DNA of 64,000 nt from Paenibacillus woosongensis. GTDB lineage: Bacteria; Bacillota; Bacilli; Paenibacillales; Paenibacillaceae. The position numbers and the translations under genes are program-made. The stretch is taken from assembly GCF_009725165.1 (NCBI RefSeq), contig NZ_WNZW01000016.1, forward strand, positions 40,465 to 104,464, read 5' to 3'. Shown in pieces: positions 8,309-16,927 of this stretch. The notes beneath the pieces are model-generated. The model searched no databases. It was not told the origin of the DNA and saw only the letters and a list, made by a program, of their open reading frames with translations. Numbering within the stretch: position 1 is the first letter of the stretch; the number at the start of each line of letters is the position of its first letter.

Positions 8309-9004
8309 TTATTGCTCTGTTATCTTGATTTCCTTGATCTGGACGGTCTCTATTGGTGAACTCAGTTCACGACGCGGGCCGCCGGGTTCAACTGGTGTGG
8401 CTGCAATATCTTGGACGACATCCATGCCATCGACGACCTTGCCAAAAATAGTATAGTTGGGCTTTAGGTTTAGGGACAGGCTATCTTCACCCGTGCAGAT
8501 GAAAAATTGGCTGCCATTCGTATCCGGTCCGGCGTTGGCCATCGCAACAATGCCCGGCTCGTATTCGTAGTCCGTCTTTTCATCTTCAAATCGATACCCA
8601 GGGCCTCCGCCACCCGTGCCTTCCGGATCTCCAGTTTGAATCATGAAGGATTCGATGATCCGGTGGAAGGTGACGTCATTGTAAAAGCCTTGCCGCGACA
8701 GGAATACAAAGTTATTAACCGTCTTTGGCGCGTCTTTGGCGAACAGCTCGATCGTGAAGTTCCCCTTCGTCGTCGAGAATTCGGCGGTGTACGACTTATT
8801 CGTGTCGATCTCCATGGCCGGAGGACTGTCCCAGCTCATTGTTTGCTTTGGCGGTTCAGGCGCCGTAGATTGCTCTGCGCTATTGCCAGCAGATTGTTGT
8901 TGATTTGCTGGTGCTTCCTGTGCTTCTTTGTCCTTGCCGCAACCGCTCATGATCATAGCAGTCAGCAGAAGGAGGAATGGGAATACTAGTAGCTTTGTTC
9001 TCAT
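8309..9004 (-). CDS. Cyclophilin-type peptidyl-prolyl cis-trans isomerase, lipoprotein
   Basis: Catalyses proline isomerisation outside the cytoplasmic membrane. A type II signal peptide ends in the lipobox MSGC followed by a Gln/Glu/Ala-rich linker of about 50 residues. The cyclophilin domain then shows NFVFLSRQGFYNDVTFHRII (with the catalytic Arg of FHR), the GTGGGGPGYRFEDE loop, MANAGPDTNGSQFFI and the active-site region LNPNYTIFGKV-like stretch. The frame extends to 9046, but the ATG at 9004 directly precedes the signal peptide. Single gene. Confidence 0.9.
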   Translation of the reverse strand: MRTKLLVFPFLLLLTAMIMSGCGKDKEAQEAPANQQQSAGNSAEQSTAPEPPKQTMSWDSPPAMEIDTNKSYTAEFSTTKGNFTIELFAKDAPKTVNNFVFLSRQGFYNDVTFHRIIESFMIQTGDPEGTGGGGPGYRFEDEKTDYEYEPGIVAMANAGPDTNGSQFFICTGEDSLSLNLKPNYTIFGKVVDGMDVVQDIAATPVEPGGPRRELSSPIETVQIKEIKITEQ

Positions 9005-9092
9005 AAGTGCTGGTCCAACTCCTTTGTAGCATTTGTAACAAATCATGTTCTATCATACCGGCATTTCGCGGAAAATTCCAGTTTGTATGGTG

Positions 9093-9605
9093 TCAGGTTT
9101 GTTCCGGGTTTGCTGAAGTTGTGTGTTTAGTTCTAAACCGATATTTATTGAGCAAATACAGTACGCCGATTCGCCCTGAGTTACTGCCCGCGTAAATAAT
9201 GAAAAATGCGCATAAAAGCATTTGAGGGATGATGCTAATGGAACCAGAGAGGAAATAGCAAAGGTTCATGATTACGCCCGCCGATGCAGCAAAAACAGTA
9301 AATACGCCAAGCAACAAGGCTAAACCAACTAAAAACTCTCCCCAGGGAACCAGGAAGTTAAATATTTCAACTTGGGGGATAACAGCAGTTTCCAATATGC
9401 TTCCCCACCAATCCTGAACAATCGGATTCTCTCCTTTGGAGTTGGCAACAGCGTTTTGTAGATAGCCCGTGCTATCAAATGGTTGTGGAGCGGTAAGCTT
9501 CATCCAGCCAGCAGTAAGCCATTTCCAGCCCAAGTAACACCGTATCAGCAATAGAAAAACGGCACCGGCCTTACTTTCTCTCATAAAAAAATCGATTTTC
9601 GCCAT
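9093..9605 (-). CDS. DoxX family integral membrane protein
   Basis: A 170-residue protein with about four membrane helices (FLLLIRCYLGWKWLTAGWMKL, VPWGEFLVGLALLLGVFTVFA, GVIMNLCYFLSG, MLLCAFFIIYAG). The helix I pattern with G-x-x-K and the WGEFLVGLALLLG motif are typical of DoxX/DoxD-like proteins. These are related to the thiosulfate:quinone oxidoreductase subunit and to proteins linked with thiol or oxidative stress, but a catalytic role here is not established. Single gene with AAAAGGGG upstream. Confidence 0.8.
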   Translation of the reverse strand: MAKIDFFMRESKAGAVFLLLIRCYLGWKWLTAGWMKLTAPQPFDSTGYLQNAVANSKGENPIVQDWWGSILETAVIPQVEIFNFLVPWGEFLVGLALLLGVFTVFAASAGVIMNLCYFLSGSISIIPQMLLCAFFIIYAGSNSGRIGVLYLLNKYRFRTKHTTSANPEQT

Positions 9606-9830
9606 TATTTCAACCCCTTTTCATAGATAAATACATTCTACTCATTCAGTGCTATAAATTTGAATGAAACAGACTAATCCCAAACCCAATTCCGAGCCCA
9701 ATTCTGATTTCGAATGTAGGATAAACTTGAGAACGCCTATCTTTTCCGTAGAATTGCTAATTATAATTAGGCTTGTCTCGCCTTTATAATGGAATTGTCT
9801 GTAAATATATCATAAATAAGGAGGAGTGAA

Positions 9831-12800
9831 ATGCGCAACAATTTTATCGTATGGCTGCTACTGGCAAGCATGCTGATCTCGAGCCTGTTTATGGCGGTGG
9901 GGTCTGATTTCTCTGTCTCAGCTGCGGGCGAGCCCAATCTGACACTGGGCAAAGTCATCACGGCAAGTGGGCAAAACCAAACTTATGAACCGGGCAACGT
10001 ACAGGACAACAATCAAGGGACGTACTGGGAAAGCGATAACCATGCGTTTCCGCAATGGATTCAGGTCGATTTGACCGAAAATACGAGCATTGATCAAATT
10101 GTACTTAAGCTGCCGCCAAATTGGGAAGAGCGCACTCAAACGCTAACTGTGCAAGGCAGCACGGATGGAATGACCTTTACTGACATCGTCGGTTCTGTGA
10201 GTTATGACTTCGATCCTAATTCCAATAATTCGGTCACGATTAACTTTGCAGCAGCGGACACCCGTTATGTTCGTCTGAATATTACCGGCAATACGGGATG
10301 GCCGGCAGGGCAGCTGTCTGAATTCGAGATTTACGGTGCTGCCGGAACAACACCAACGCCAAGTCCGACACCTACACCAACACCAACAGCCCCAATAGGA
10401 ACTAACATTGCGATCGCTGCCTCTTCGAGCACGTTTACATACGTGGCCGCCAATGCAAATGACAACGATACAAATACGTATTGGGAAGGGGGCGGAAATC
10501 CAAGTACTTTGACGCTGGATCTTGATGCAAATCACAATATTACATCCATCGTACTGAAGCTGAATCCAGACCCGATATGGAGCACTCGAACGCAGACGAT
10601 TCAGGTGCTTGGGCACAACCAGGATACGGCAAACTTCAGCAATCTCGTATCCGCACAGGCCTACACCTTCAACCCCTCCACCGGCAACACGGTAACGATT
10701 CCGCTGACGGCGACGGTCAAGCGCCTGCAGCTGAACATTTCCTCGAACACCGGAGCTCCGGCGGGGCAAATTGCCGAATTCCAGGTATTCGGAACACCTG
10801 CGTCAAACCCCGATTTGACGATTACCGATCTGACCTGGTCACCGTTATCGCCGAACGAGGGCGGTACGATTTCGTTAAACGCAGTGGTGAAGAACATCGG
10901 TAATGCCGGCTCTGCCGCGACGACAGTGAATTTCTACCTGAACAACGAGCGAGTTGGCTCCGCTCCGGTCGCAGCGCTTACTTCCGGCGCTTCAGCAACG
11001 GTATCGCTGAACGCTGGAACGAAAACCGCCGGTAATTATTCAGTTAGCGCGAAGGTCGATGAGAGCAACACGATTATTGAGCAAAATGAAATGAATAACA
11101 GCTATACGAGCGCTTCGCCACTGGTTGTGACTCAAGCAGCCAGTTCTGATCTCGTGGGGACTGTCTCCTGGTCTCCTGGCAATCCGGCAGTGGGTAATGC
11201 GGTTTCTTTTAACGTCAATCTTAAAAATCAAGGAACTATCGCTTCGGCAAGCGGCTCCCACGGAATAACGGTTATGCTTAAAAATGCCGCCGGAAGTACC
11301 GTCCAAACCCTGAATGGTTCGTATAATGGCGCTTTGGCTCCGGGAGCTTCTATCAATGTTGCAATTCCGGGTACGTGGACAGCGGCAAACGGGAATTATA
11401 CCGTAGTTACGACAATTGCCGCAGATGCTAACGAACTCGAAGCCAAACAGGCCAATAATACGAGTACAGCCAACCTGACGGTCTATGCTGCCCGTGGCGC
11501 AGTCATGCCATACAGCCGATATGATACGGATGATGCCACTCACGGGGGCGGCGCTGTCCTGAAGACAGCACCGACCTTCGACCAATCTTTAACGGCTTCG
11601 GAAGCATCTGGTCAGCGTTATGTGGCTCTTCCTGCAAATGGCTCGTATCTCGAATGGAAGATCAAGCAGGGACAGGGCGGGGCAGGAGTGACTATGCGGT
11701 TTACGATGCCGGACTCTGCGGACGGCATGGGGCTGAACGGTTCACTTGACGTGTACGTTAACGGCACCAAAGTAACAACCGTGCCATTAACATCCTATTA
11801 TAGCTGGCAATATTTTTCCGGGGATATGCCTGGAGATACACCTAGCTCGGGACGGCCGCTATTCCGTTTTGATGAGGTTCACTGGAAGCTGGATACGCCG
11901 CTGAAGCCCGGGGATACGATCCGCATTCAGAAGAATAACGGCGACAACCTGGAATACGGGGTAGATTTCCTCGAAATCGAGCCAGTTCCTGCGGTAATTC
12001 CCCGCCCAGCTAACGCGGTATCCGTTACGGATTACGGTGCCGTTGCCAATGATGGAAAGGATGACCTTGACGCCTTTAAAGCTGCTGTTCAGGAAGCGGC
12101 AGCCTCTGACAGAACCTTATACATTCCCGAAGGGACATTCCATCTGGGCGGCATGTGGGAAATCGGCTCTGTCAGTAATAAAATCAACAATATCACAATA
12201 ACGGGAGCCGGCATGTGGCATACGAACCTGCAATTTACGAATCCAAACGCGGCAGGAGGCGGCATTTCGCTGCGAATTCAGGGACAGCTTGATTTCAGCA
12301 ATGTATATCTGAATTCGAATCTGCGGTCGCGGTACGGGCAAAACGCCATCTACAAGGGTTTCATGGACAATTTCGGCACTAATTCCATAATACATGATGT
12401 ATGGGTGGAACACTTTGAATGCGGCTTTTGGGTCGGAGACTATGCCCATACTCCCGCCATTTATGCCAATGGATTGGTCATTGAGAACAGCCGGGTCAGA
12501 AACAATCTGGCCGATGGCATCAATTTTGCCCAGGGTACCAGCAATTCAACCGTCCGCAACAGCAGCATACGCAATAACGGGGATGACGGCCTTGCCGTCT
12601 GGACGAGTAACGTAAACGGAGCGCCTGCGGGAGTAAACAATACCTTCTCCTATAACACGATCGAAAATAACTGGCGTGCGGCCGCCATTGCCTTTTTCGG
12701 CGGAAGCGGTCATAAGGCCGACCATAACCTGATCATCGACACCGTCGGCGGCTCCGGGATCAGAATGAATACCGTGTTTCCCGGCTATCATTTTCAGAAC

Positions 12801-13196
12801 AACACCGGGATTGTATTCTCGGACACCACTATTATTAACAGCGGTACAAGTAAAGATCTCTACAACGGGGAACGCGGAGCTATCGACCTCGAAGCTTCGA
12901 CCGATCCGATCAGAAACGTTACGTTCAACAATATCGATATTCTCAATACGCAGCGGGACGCGATCCAATTCGGATACGGGGGAGGATTCGAGAATATTGT
13001 CTTCAACAATATCACGATAGATGGCACCGGCCTTGATGGGATCACAACCTCACGCTTCTCCGGGCCGCATCAGGGCGCAGCTATTTTCTCCTATACAGCG
13101 AATGGCTCCGTCAGATTCAACAATCTCACCACGAGAAATATCGCATATCCTAATTTGTACTATATCTTGAATGGCTTTAACCTGATGATCCAATAA
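9831..13196 (+). CDS. Secreted multidomain GH87-type alpha-1,3-glucanase (mycodextranase-like)
   Basis: Extracellular polysaccharidase of 1121 residues. Order: signal peptide (1-31), two discoidin/F5-8 type C carbohydrate-binding modules (about 35-175 and 190-325) joined by a Thr-Pro linker, two CARDB modules (about 330-435 and 440-560), a further beta module, then a right-handed parallel beta-helix (about 735-1121) starting with VTDYGAVANDGKDD. The beta-helix carries ADGINF (D895) and NNGDDGL (D918, D919); the spacing of +23/+24 equals the catalytic D1045/D1068/D1069 set I recall for Paenibacillus glycanilyticus alpha-1,3-glucanase, which supports GH87. GGAGG precedes the ATG. It probably degrades fungal cell-wall or biofilm alpha-1,3-glucan. 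A terminator follows. Confidence 0.82.
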   Translation: MRNNFIVWLLLASMLISSLFMAVGSDFSVSAAGEPNLTLGKVITASGQNQTYEPGNVQDNNQGTYWESDNHAFPQWIQVDLTENTSIDQIVLKLPPNWEERTQTLTVQGSTDGMTFTDIVGSVSYDFDPNSNNSVTINFAAADTRYVRLNITGNTGWPAGQLSEFEIYGAAGTTPTPSPTPTPTPTAPIGTNIAIAASSSTFTYVAANANDNDTNTYWEGGGNPSTLTLDLDANHNITSIVLKLNPDPIWSTRTQTIQVLGHNQDTANFSNLVSAQAYTFNPSTGNTVTIPLTATVKRLQLNISSNTGAPAGQIAEFQVFGTPASNPDLTITDLTWSPLSPNEGGTISLNAVVKNIGNAGSAATTVNFYLNNERVGSAPVAALTSGASATVSLNAGTKTAGNYSVSAKVDESNTIIEQNEMNNSYTSASPLVVTQAASSDLVGTVSWSPGNPAVGNAVSFNVNLKNQGTIASASGSHGITVMLKNAAGSTVQTLNGSYNGALAPGASINVAIPGTWTAANGNYTVVTTIAADANELEAKQANNTSTANLTVYAARGAVMPYSRYDTDDATHGGGAVLKTAPTFDQSLTASEASGQRYVALPANGSYLEWKIKQGQGGAGVTMRFTMPDSADGMGLNGSLDVYVNGTKVTTVPLTSYYSWQYFSGDMPGDTPSSGRPLFRFDEVHWKLDTPLKPGDTIRIQKNNGDNLEYGVDFLEIEPVPAVIPRPANAVSVTDYGAVANDGKDDLDAFKAAVQEAAASDRTLYIPEGTFHLGGMWEIGSVSNKINNITITGAGMWHTNLQFTNPNAAGGGISLRIQGQLDFSNVYLNSNLRSRYGQNAIYKGFMDNFGTNSIIHDVWVEHFECGFWVGDYAHTPAIYANGLVIENSRVRNNLADGINFAQGTSNSTVRNSSIRNNGDDGLAVWTSNVNGAPAGVNNTFSYNTIENNWRAAAIAFFGGSGHKADHNLIIDTVGGSGIRMNTVFPGYHFQNNTGIVFSDTTIINSGTSKDLYNGERGAIDLEASTDPIRNVTFNNIDILNTQRDAIQFGYGGGFENIVFNNITIDGTGLDGITTSRFSGPHQGAAIFSYTANGSVRFNNLTTRNIAYPNLYYILNGFNLMIQ

Positions 13197-13228
13197 TCAC
13201 TTCGCCTTGTTGGCAAATAGAGATAGCG

Positions 13229-13262
13229 AGGGGCTCTTCGGAGCTCCTTTTCCTTTTTTTGT
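13229..13262 (+). terminator. Intrinsic terminator after the glucanase gene
   Basis: 8-bp stem with a TTCG tetraloop (AGGGGCTC-TTCG-GAGCTCCT) followed by T-rich sequence. Confidence 0.85.
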
Positions 13263-13329
13263 GCATATGCATTGTTGCATTGAATAGAGATGCGAATATA
13301 GGAAACCTTAACGAATAACTTGGATCTCA

Positions 13330-14055
13330 ATGAAAGGGTTGAATGGATTGGACTTTTTTGCAAGTAAGGAATCGTTGACAGCCATTGAATGGATTTTAAG
13401 AGGTATTGTCAGCTTTGTTTTTTTGCTGATTGTAACTAAATTCATGGGGCAGCGTTCCATTTCTCAATTAAGATTGCTCGATTTCATAATTGCTCTAACC
13501 CTGGGCAATATTATTGCTCACCCGCTTTCCGATGAGAAGTTAGGGTTAAAGGGATCCATGATTACTACCGTAGTTCTGATCGTGTTATATTTATTAGCAT
13601 CCTTGCTGGGACTAAAGTGGCCTTTATTTAAGCACTACCTGGATCCATCCCCAGTCACGCTTGTTAAAAATGGAAAAGTTGAATTTAATCATCTATCAAA
13701 AGCAAAAATTTCCGTTGAATACTTATTTTCCGAACTTAGAAAAGAGAAAGTGGAGGATATCCAAAAAGTATCGCTTGCCATATGGGAACCTGGCGGGACA
13801 ATATCCGTTTTTATGGACCCGCAATACCAACCGATTACCCCGGCTGATATGAAATTAACAAGCGAACCATTTACCATTACCTGGCCGATTATTATCGACG
13901 GCACGATCGACACGAGGCTGCTTCAGGAAATGGGTAAAGATACCGATTGGCTTCAGGATCAGGTCAAGCAATACAATGCGAATATCTGCGAAGTTATGCT
14001 TGCCACCATAAACAGTAATTCCGAAGTGCAGGTTATGAACAATAATGCTAAATGA
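13330..14055 (+). CDS. DUF421 (YetF-like) membrane protein
   Basis: Three N-terminal transmembrane helices (IVSFVFLLIVTKFMG, LLDFIIALTLGNIIAHP, MITTVVLIVLYLLASLLGL) precede the soluble DUF421 domain with its conserved PVTLVKNGKVEFNHLSKAKIS and LAIWEPGGTISVF motifs. This is the YetF/YdfR architecture, common in spore formers and of unknown function; some paralogues are linked to spore germination or resistance. No strong ribosome site precedes the ATG. The 3' end overlaps the following phosphatase-like gene by 11 bp, so the two are probably translated together. Confidence 0.8.
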   Translation: MKGLNGLDFFASKESLTAIEWILRGIVSFVFLLIVTKFMGQRSISQLRLLDFIIALTLGNIIAHPLSDEKLGLKGSMITTVVLIVLYLLASLLGLKWPLFKHYLDPSPVTLVKNGKVEFNHLSKAKISVEYLFSELRKEKVEDIQKVSLAIWEPGGTISVFMDPQYQPITPADMKLTSEPFTITWPIIIDGTIDTRLLQEMGKDTDWLQDQVKQYNANICEVMLATINSNSEVQVMNNNAK

Positions 14056-15673
14056 ACCTATCTCATATCGACAGGCTGGTGATTCTTTCATGTTACAAGC
14101 AATAATCGTACTGCTTATTCTGCTGGTCGTATTCTGGCTGGTCCGCAAGAAACAGAGGTCATCTTCAAAAGAACAGGATTTGCAGCAAGTCAAATCCAAT
14201 GCCGGGAACGACGCCAGGAAAGTGATACTCGTCGTCATCGATTCCTTAATGGCCGAAGCAATCGATAAAGGATTAGAGTTAAAAGTGCTCCCAACGTTTC
14301 AATATCTGATCGAGCACGGTCAATATTACAAGGATTTAGTAAGTTCCTTTCCGACGATGTCCGTAACGATTGACAGTTCCCTGCTTACCGGCGCTCACCC
14401 GGATGTCCATCACGTGCCCGGCTTGACCTGGTATTCGGTTCAGGATAAAAAACTCATCAATTACGGGACCGGGCCGATGGAAGTAATGAAACTAGGAGTC
14501 GGCTCAGTCATGGCGGATGCTTTGCTCCATTTAAACAACAGTCATCTGAACCCTGATCTTCCGACGATATATGACGAGCTAGCGCTGATGGGGAAGAAAA
14601 CAGGCAGCATTAACGGCTTGATTTACCGTGGCCCTGTCCCTCATATGCTGTCTCTCCCGGTTTGGATGCATGGGCCTACATCCTTGCCTGAATCCGTATC
14701 GGTCCAAGGGCCGGATTATTTGGCGCTTGGTTCATTGTCAGATCCGCTAGAAGGCATCGTCGAGCATCCCGGCGGCTTAGCTCACCGGATCGGTATCAAC
14801 AATGAGTTCTCGATATCCACGGCCGCTTATTTAATCAAGGAAAATAAGTTGCCCGACTTCTTGTATATCTACCTTCCCGATTTGGATCAACAACTTCACA
14901 AAAACGGTCCTCCTGATCTGAACGGGGTACAAGAAACAGATCGCCAGCTTCAAACTTTACTGCAAAGCTTCGGTTCTATAGAAGATGCTTTGGAGCAAGC
15001 GATTGTCGTAATTATCGGGGATAACGGGATGTCCGAAGTCCTGCCTACGGGTGAGAATCCGGTCATCGATTTGTCCTTGCTGCTGAAAGAATATCGCGTC
15101 TATCACCAAGGGGAGGCCATTACGGATGATACGGAAATTGTTCTGGCCGTGAATGATACCATGGCTTATGTCTATAGCCTTCAATCGATCGAATTCCAGG
15201 AAATCATCGCCACATTAAGAGCCGATTCCCGGATCGATTTGATTTCTTGGAGGGAAGGGGAATGGATTCGCGTGCAAGGCGCTGATAAGAATGAATTTCG
15301 ATTTAAAACCGATGGTCATTTCAGAGACACTTACGGGCAGAAATGGACGATTGAGCAGGAACCGGAGGTATTGGATTTAATCATTAACGCCGAACAGCAT
15401 ACGATCCATTATGGCCGGTACCCTGATGCGCTTCGGAGGCTGCAAGGAGCCCTCCATTCTCATGCTGGAGATTACCTGGTGGTGATCGCTAAGCCGGGAT
15501 ATGAGCTATCAGACAAGAGCTCGCCGTCCCATAAAGGAGGTGGAAGCCACGGTTCACTTGTACGCGCGGATTCGCTTGTACCTTTAATCATCAGTGGTAC
15601 GCAAGAGAGGCCGGAGCATTTAAGAATCGTTGATTTAAAGGCTTTCCTGCAGAAGCTTGTGGCGAAACAATAG
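14045..15673 (+). CDS. Membrane-anchored alkaline-phosphatase-superfamily phosphodiesterase/phosphatase
   Basis: Type I phosphodiesterase/nucleotide pyrophosphatase fold (PF01663-like), 542 residues. An N-terminal hydrophobic anchor (AIIVLLILLVVFWLV) is followed by metal-site motifs in the family order: VVIDSLM (Asp), FPTMSVT (Thr/Ser nucleophile), YLPDLDQQLHK (Asp and His), IGDNGMSE (Asp) and HKGGGSHGSL (His). An ATG at 14090, immediately before the anchor, is an equally good start and would give 527 residues. The gene overlaps the DUF421 gene. The substrate, perhaps a phospholipid or nucleotide, is unknown. Confidence 0.82.
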   Translation: MLNEPISYRQAGDSFMLQAIIVLLILLVVFWLVRKKQRSSSKEQDLQQVKSNAGNDARKVILVVIDSLMAEAIDKGLELKVLPTFQYLIEHGQYYKDLVSSFPTMSVTIDSSLLTGAHPDVHHVPGLTWYSVQDKKLINYGTGPMEVMKLGVGSVMADALLHLNNSHLNPDLPTIYDELALMGKKTGSINGLIYRGPVPHMLSLPVWMHGPTSLPESVSVQGPDYLALGSLSDPLEGIVEHPGGLAHRIGINNEFSISTAAYLIKENKLPDFLYIYLPDLDQQLHKNGPPDLNGVQETDRQLQTLLQSFGSIEDALEQAIVVIIGDNGMSEVLPTGENPVIDLSLLLKEYRVYHQGEAITDDTEIVLAVNDTMAYVYSLQSIEFQEIIATLRADSRIDLISWREGEWIRVQGADKNEFRFKTDGHFRDTYGQKWTIEQEPEVLDLIINAEQHTIHYGRYPDALRRLQGALHSHAGDYLVVIAKPGYELSDKSSPSHKGGGSHGSLVRADSLVPLIISGTQERPEHLRIVDLKAFLQKLVAKQ

Positions 15674-15779
15674 GCAGCAAATCAGCGCAGCTCCCGATAA
15701 CTACCCGGCGCGTGAAAAAGACAGTATACTTAGTATGAAGAATAAACCGGGAATGGAAAAAGGGAGTAACGATGATTAG

Positions 15780-16760
15780 ATGATTAAAACAATTTCAGAT
15801 ATTGCCGCAATTGCAGGCGTGGCCAAGAGCACGGTATCCCGTTACTTAAATGGAGGTTCAGTCAGCCAAGCTACGCGGCGGCGCATCGAAAAAGTCATTA
15901 AAGAGCATCATTATGTTCCGAATACATTTGCTCAAAGCTTGAAAGCGAGAAGAACGAACATTATTGGCACCGTAGTGCCCCGTCTTGACTCTTTTGCTAC
16001 TTCCCAAACGCTGATGGGGATTGACGAAGAGTTGCGCAGCGCCAATTTTCAAATGCTGATCTCCAATACGAGCCAGGATATGGAACGGGAAATCGAAGCG
16101 ATTTATGATTTTGCCCGGCAGAAGGTTTCGGGGATCATTTTGTTGGCCGCCCAAGTGAATGAGGAGCATCTAAAAGCGGCAGAAGGGATCAATATTCCGA
16201 TATTGTTAGTAGGACAGGAGCATTCTCAGCTGTATAGCCTGATCCACGATGACTTTCATGCGGGTTACAAAATAGGACGTCATGTACTGGAAATGGGTCA
16301 CCGGCAAATTGCCTATCTTGGAGTAACGGAGAAGGATATTTCTGTGGGCATCCGGAGAAAAGAGGGCTTTAAAAAGAGCCTGGAAGGTACGGAGTGCTCG
16401 GTCTCCTATTATGAAACAGGCTTTAGAATGACGGATGCGATGGCAGCGGCATCGCAGATTCTGGATGAAAGCACGCCTTCCATCATCGTATGCGCCACGG
16501 ATAACATTGCGCTCGGGGTCATGAAAGCCGCATATCTCCGGCAAATCGTCATCCCTTCGGACCTGTCGGTGACAGGCTTTGGAGGATATGACATAACGGA
16601 AATTATCCATCCTACGCTGACTACGGTACGATATTTTTACAAAGAAGCAGGACAAGCTGCAGCGCGCAATATTATCAAGCTCGTGAGGGATGAGGAAATG
16701 GATCAAGTTACCATGCTGGATACCGAGCTTCTTGAGCGAGAAAGCGTTGACAAACGGTAA
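15780..16760 (+). CDS. LacI-family repressor of the sucrose operon
   Basis: 326-residue regulator. The N-terminal helix-turn-helix is SDIAAIAGVAKSTVSRYLNGG with the hinge helix VPNTFAQSLKARR, followed by a periplasmic-binding-like effector domain (TNIIGTVVPRLDSFATSQTLMGI onward). The ATG at 15780 is preceded by an overlapping three-codon ORF (ATG ATT AGA TGA) whose stop overlaps the start. Three palindromes of the LacI operator type lie directly downstream, in front of the sucrose genes. A consensus promoter for these genes sits inside the last codons of this gene. The probable inducer is a sucrose-derived sugar phosphate or fructose, as for ScrR regulators. Confidence 0.88.
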   Translation: MIKTISDIAAIAGVAKSTVSRYLNGGSVSQATRRRIEKVIKEHHYVPNTFAQSLKARRTNIIGTVVPRLDSFATSQTLMGIDEELRSANFQMLISNTSQDMEREIEAIYDFARQKVSGIILLAAQVNEEHLKAAEGINIPILLVGQEHSQLYSLIHDDFHAGYKIGRHVLEMGHRQIAYLGVTEKDISVGIRRKEGFKKSLEGTECSVSYYETGFRMTDAMAAASQILDESTPSIIVCATDNIALGVMKAAYLRQIVIPSDLSVTGFGGYDITEIIHPTLTTVRYFYKEAGQAAARNIIKLVRDEEMDQVTMLDTELLERESVDKR

Positions 16761-16775
16761 AACGGTGTTTATAAT
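16747..16775 (+). promoter_or_regulatory. Consensus sigma-A promoter of the sucrose operon
   Basis: TTGACA at 16747-16752, a 17-bp spacer and TATAAT at 16770-16775: a perfect consensus. The -35 lies within the 3' end of the LacI gene. Transcription would begin at about 16782, at the edge of the first operator. Confidence 0.85.
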
Positions 16776-16783
16776 TCGAGACA

Positions 16784-16889
16784 GAACCGGTTCCATAATT
16801 CACTGCATTTTGCTTTAGAATTATGGGACATCTTTTATAACACGCTTGGAACCGGTTCCTTTTTTTCGCACAAAAATGGAGCCGGTTCT
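16784..16889. promoter_or_regulatory. Three LacI-type operators upstream of sacA
   Basis: GAACCGGTTC at 16784-16793, GGAACCGGTTCC at 16848-16859 and GGAGCCGGTTCT at 16878-16889. The first covers the predicted transcription start, the others lie 64 and 94 bp downstream, suggesting cooperative repression or roadblock. A CCATAATTC/GAATTATGG inverted repeat lies between the first two (16794-16825). Confidence 0.8.
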
Positions 16890-16927
16890 ACTGGCTCTCG
16901 GAAATAGAGGGGAGATGGAGGCATTCG

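Noticed and set aside
10143..10769. 208-codon minus-strand frame inside the glucanase gene
   Set aside because: Arg/Cys-rich composition typical of an antisense shadow of a Thr/Asn-rich secreted protein; no start signals.
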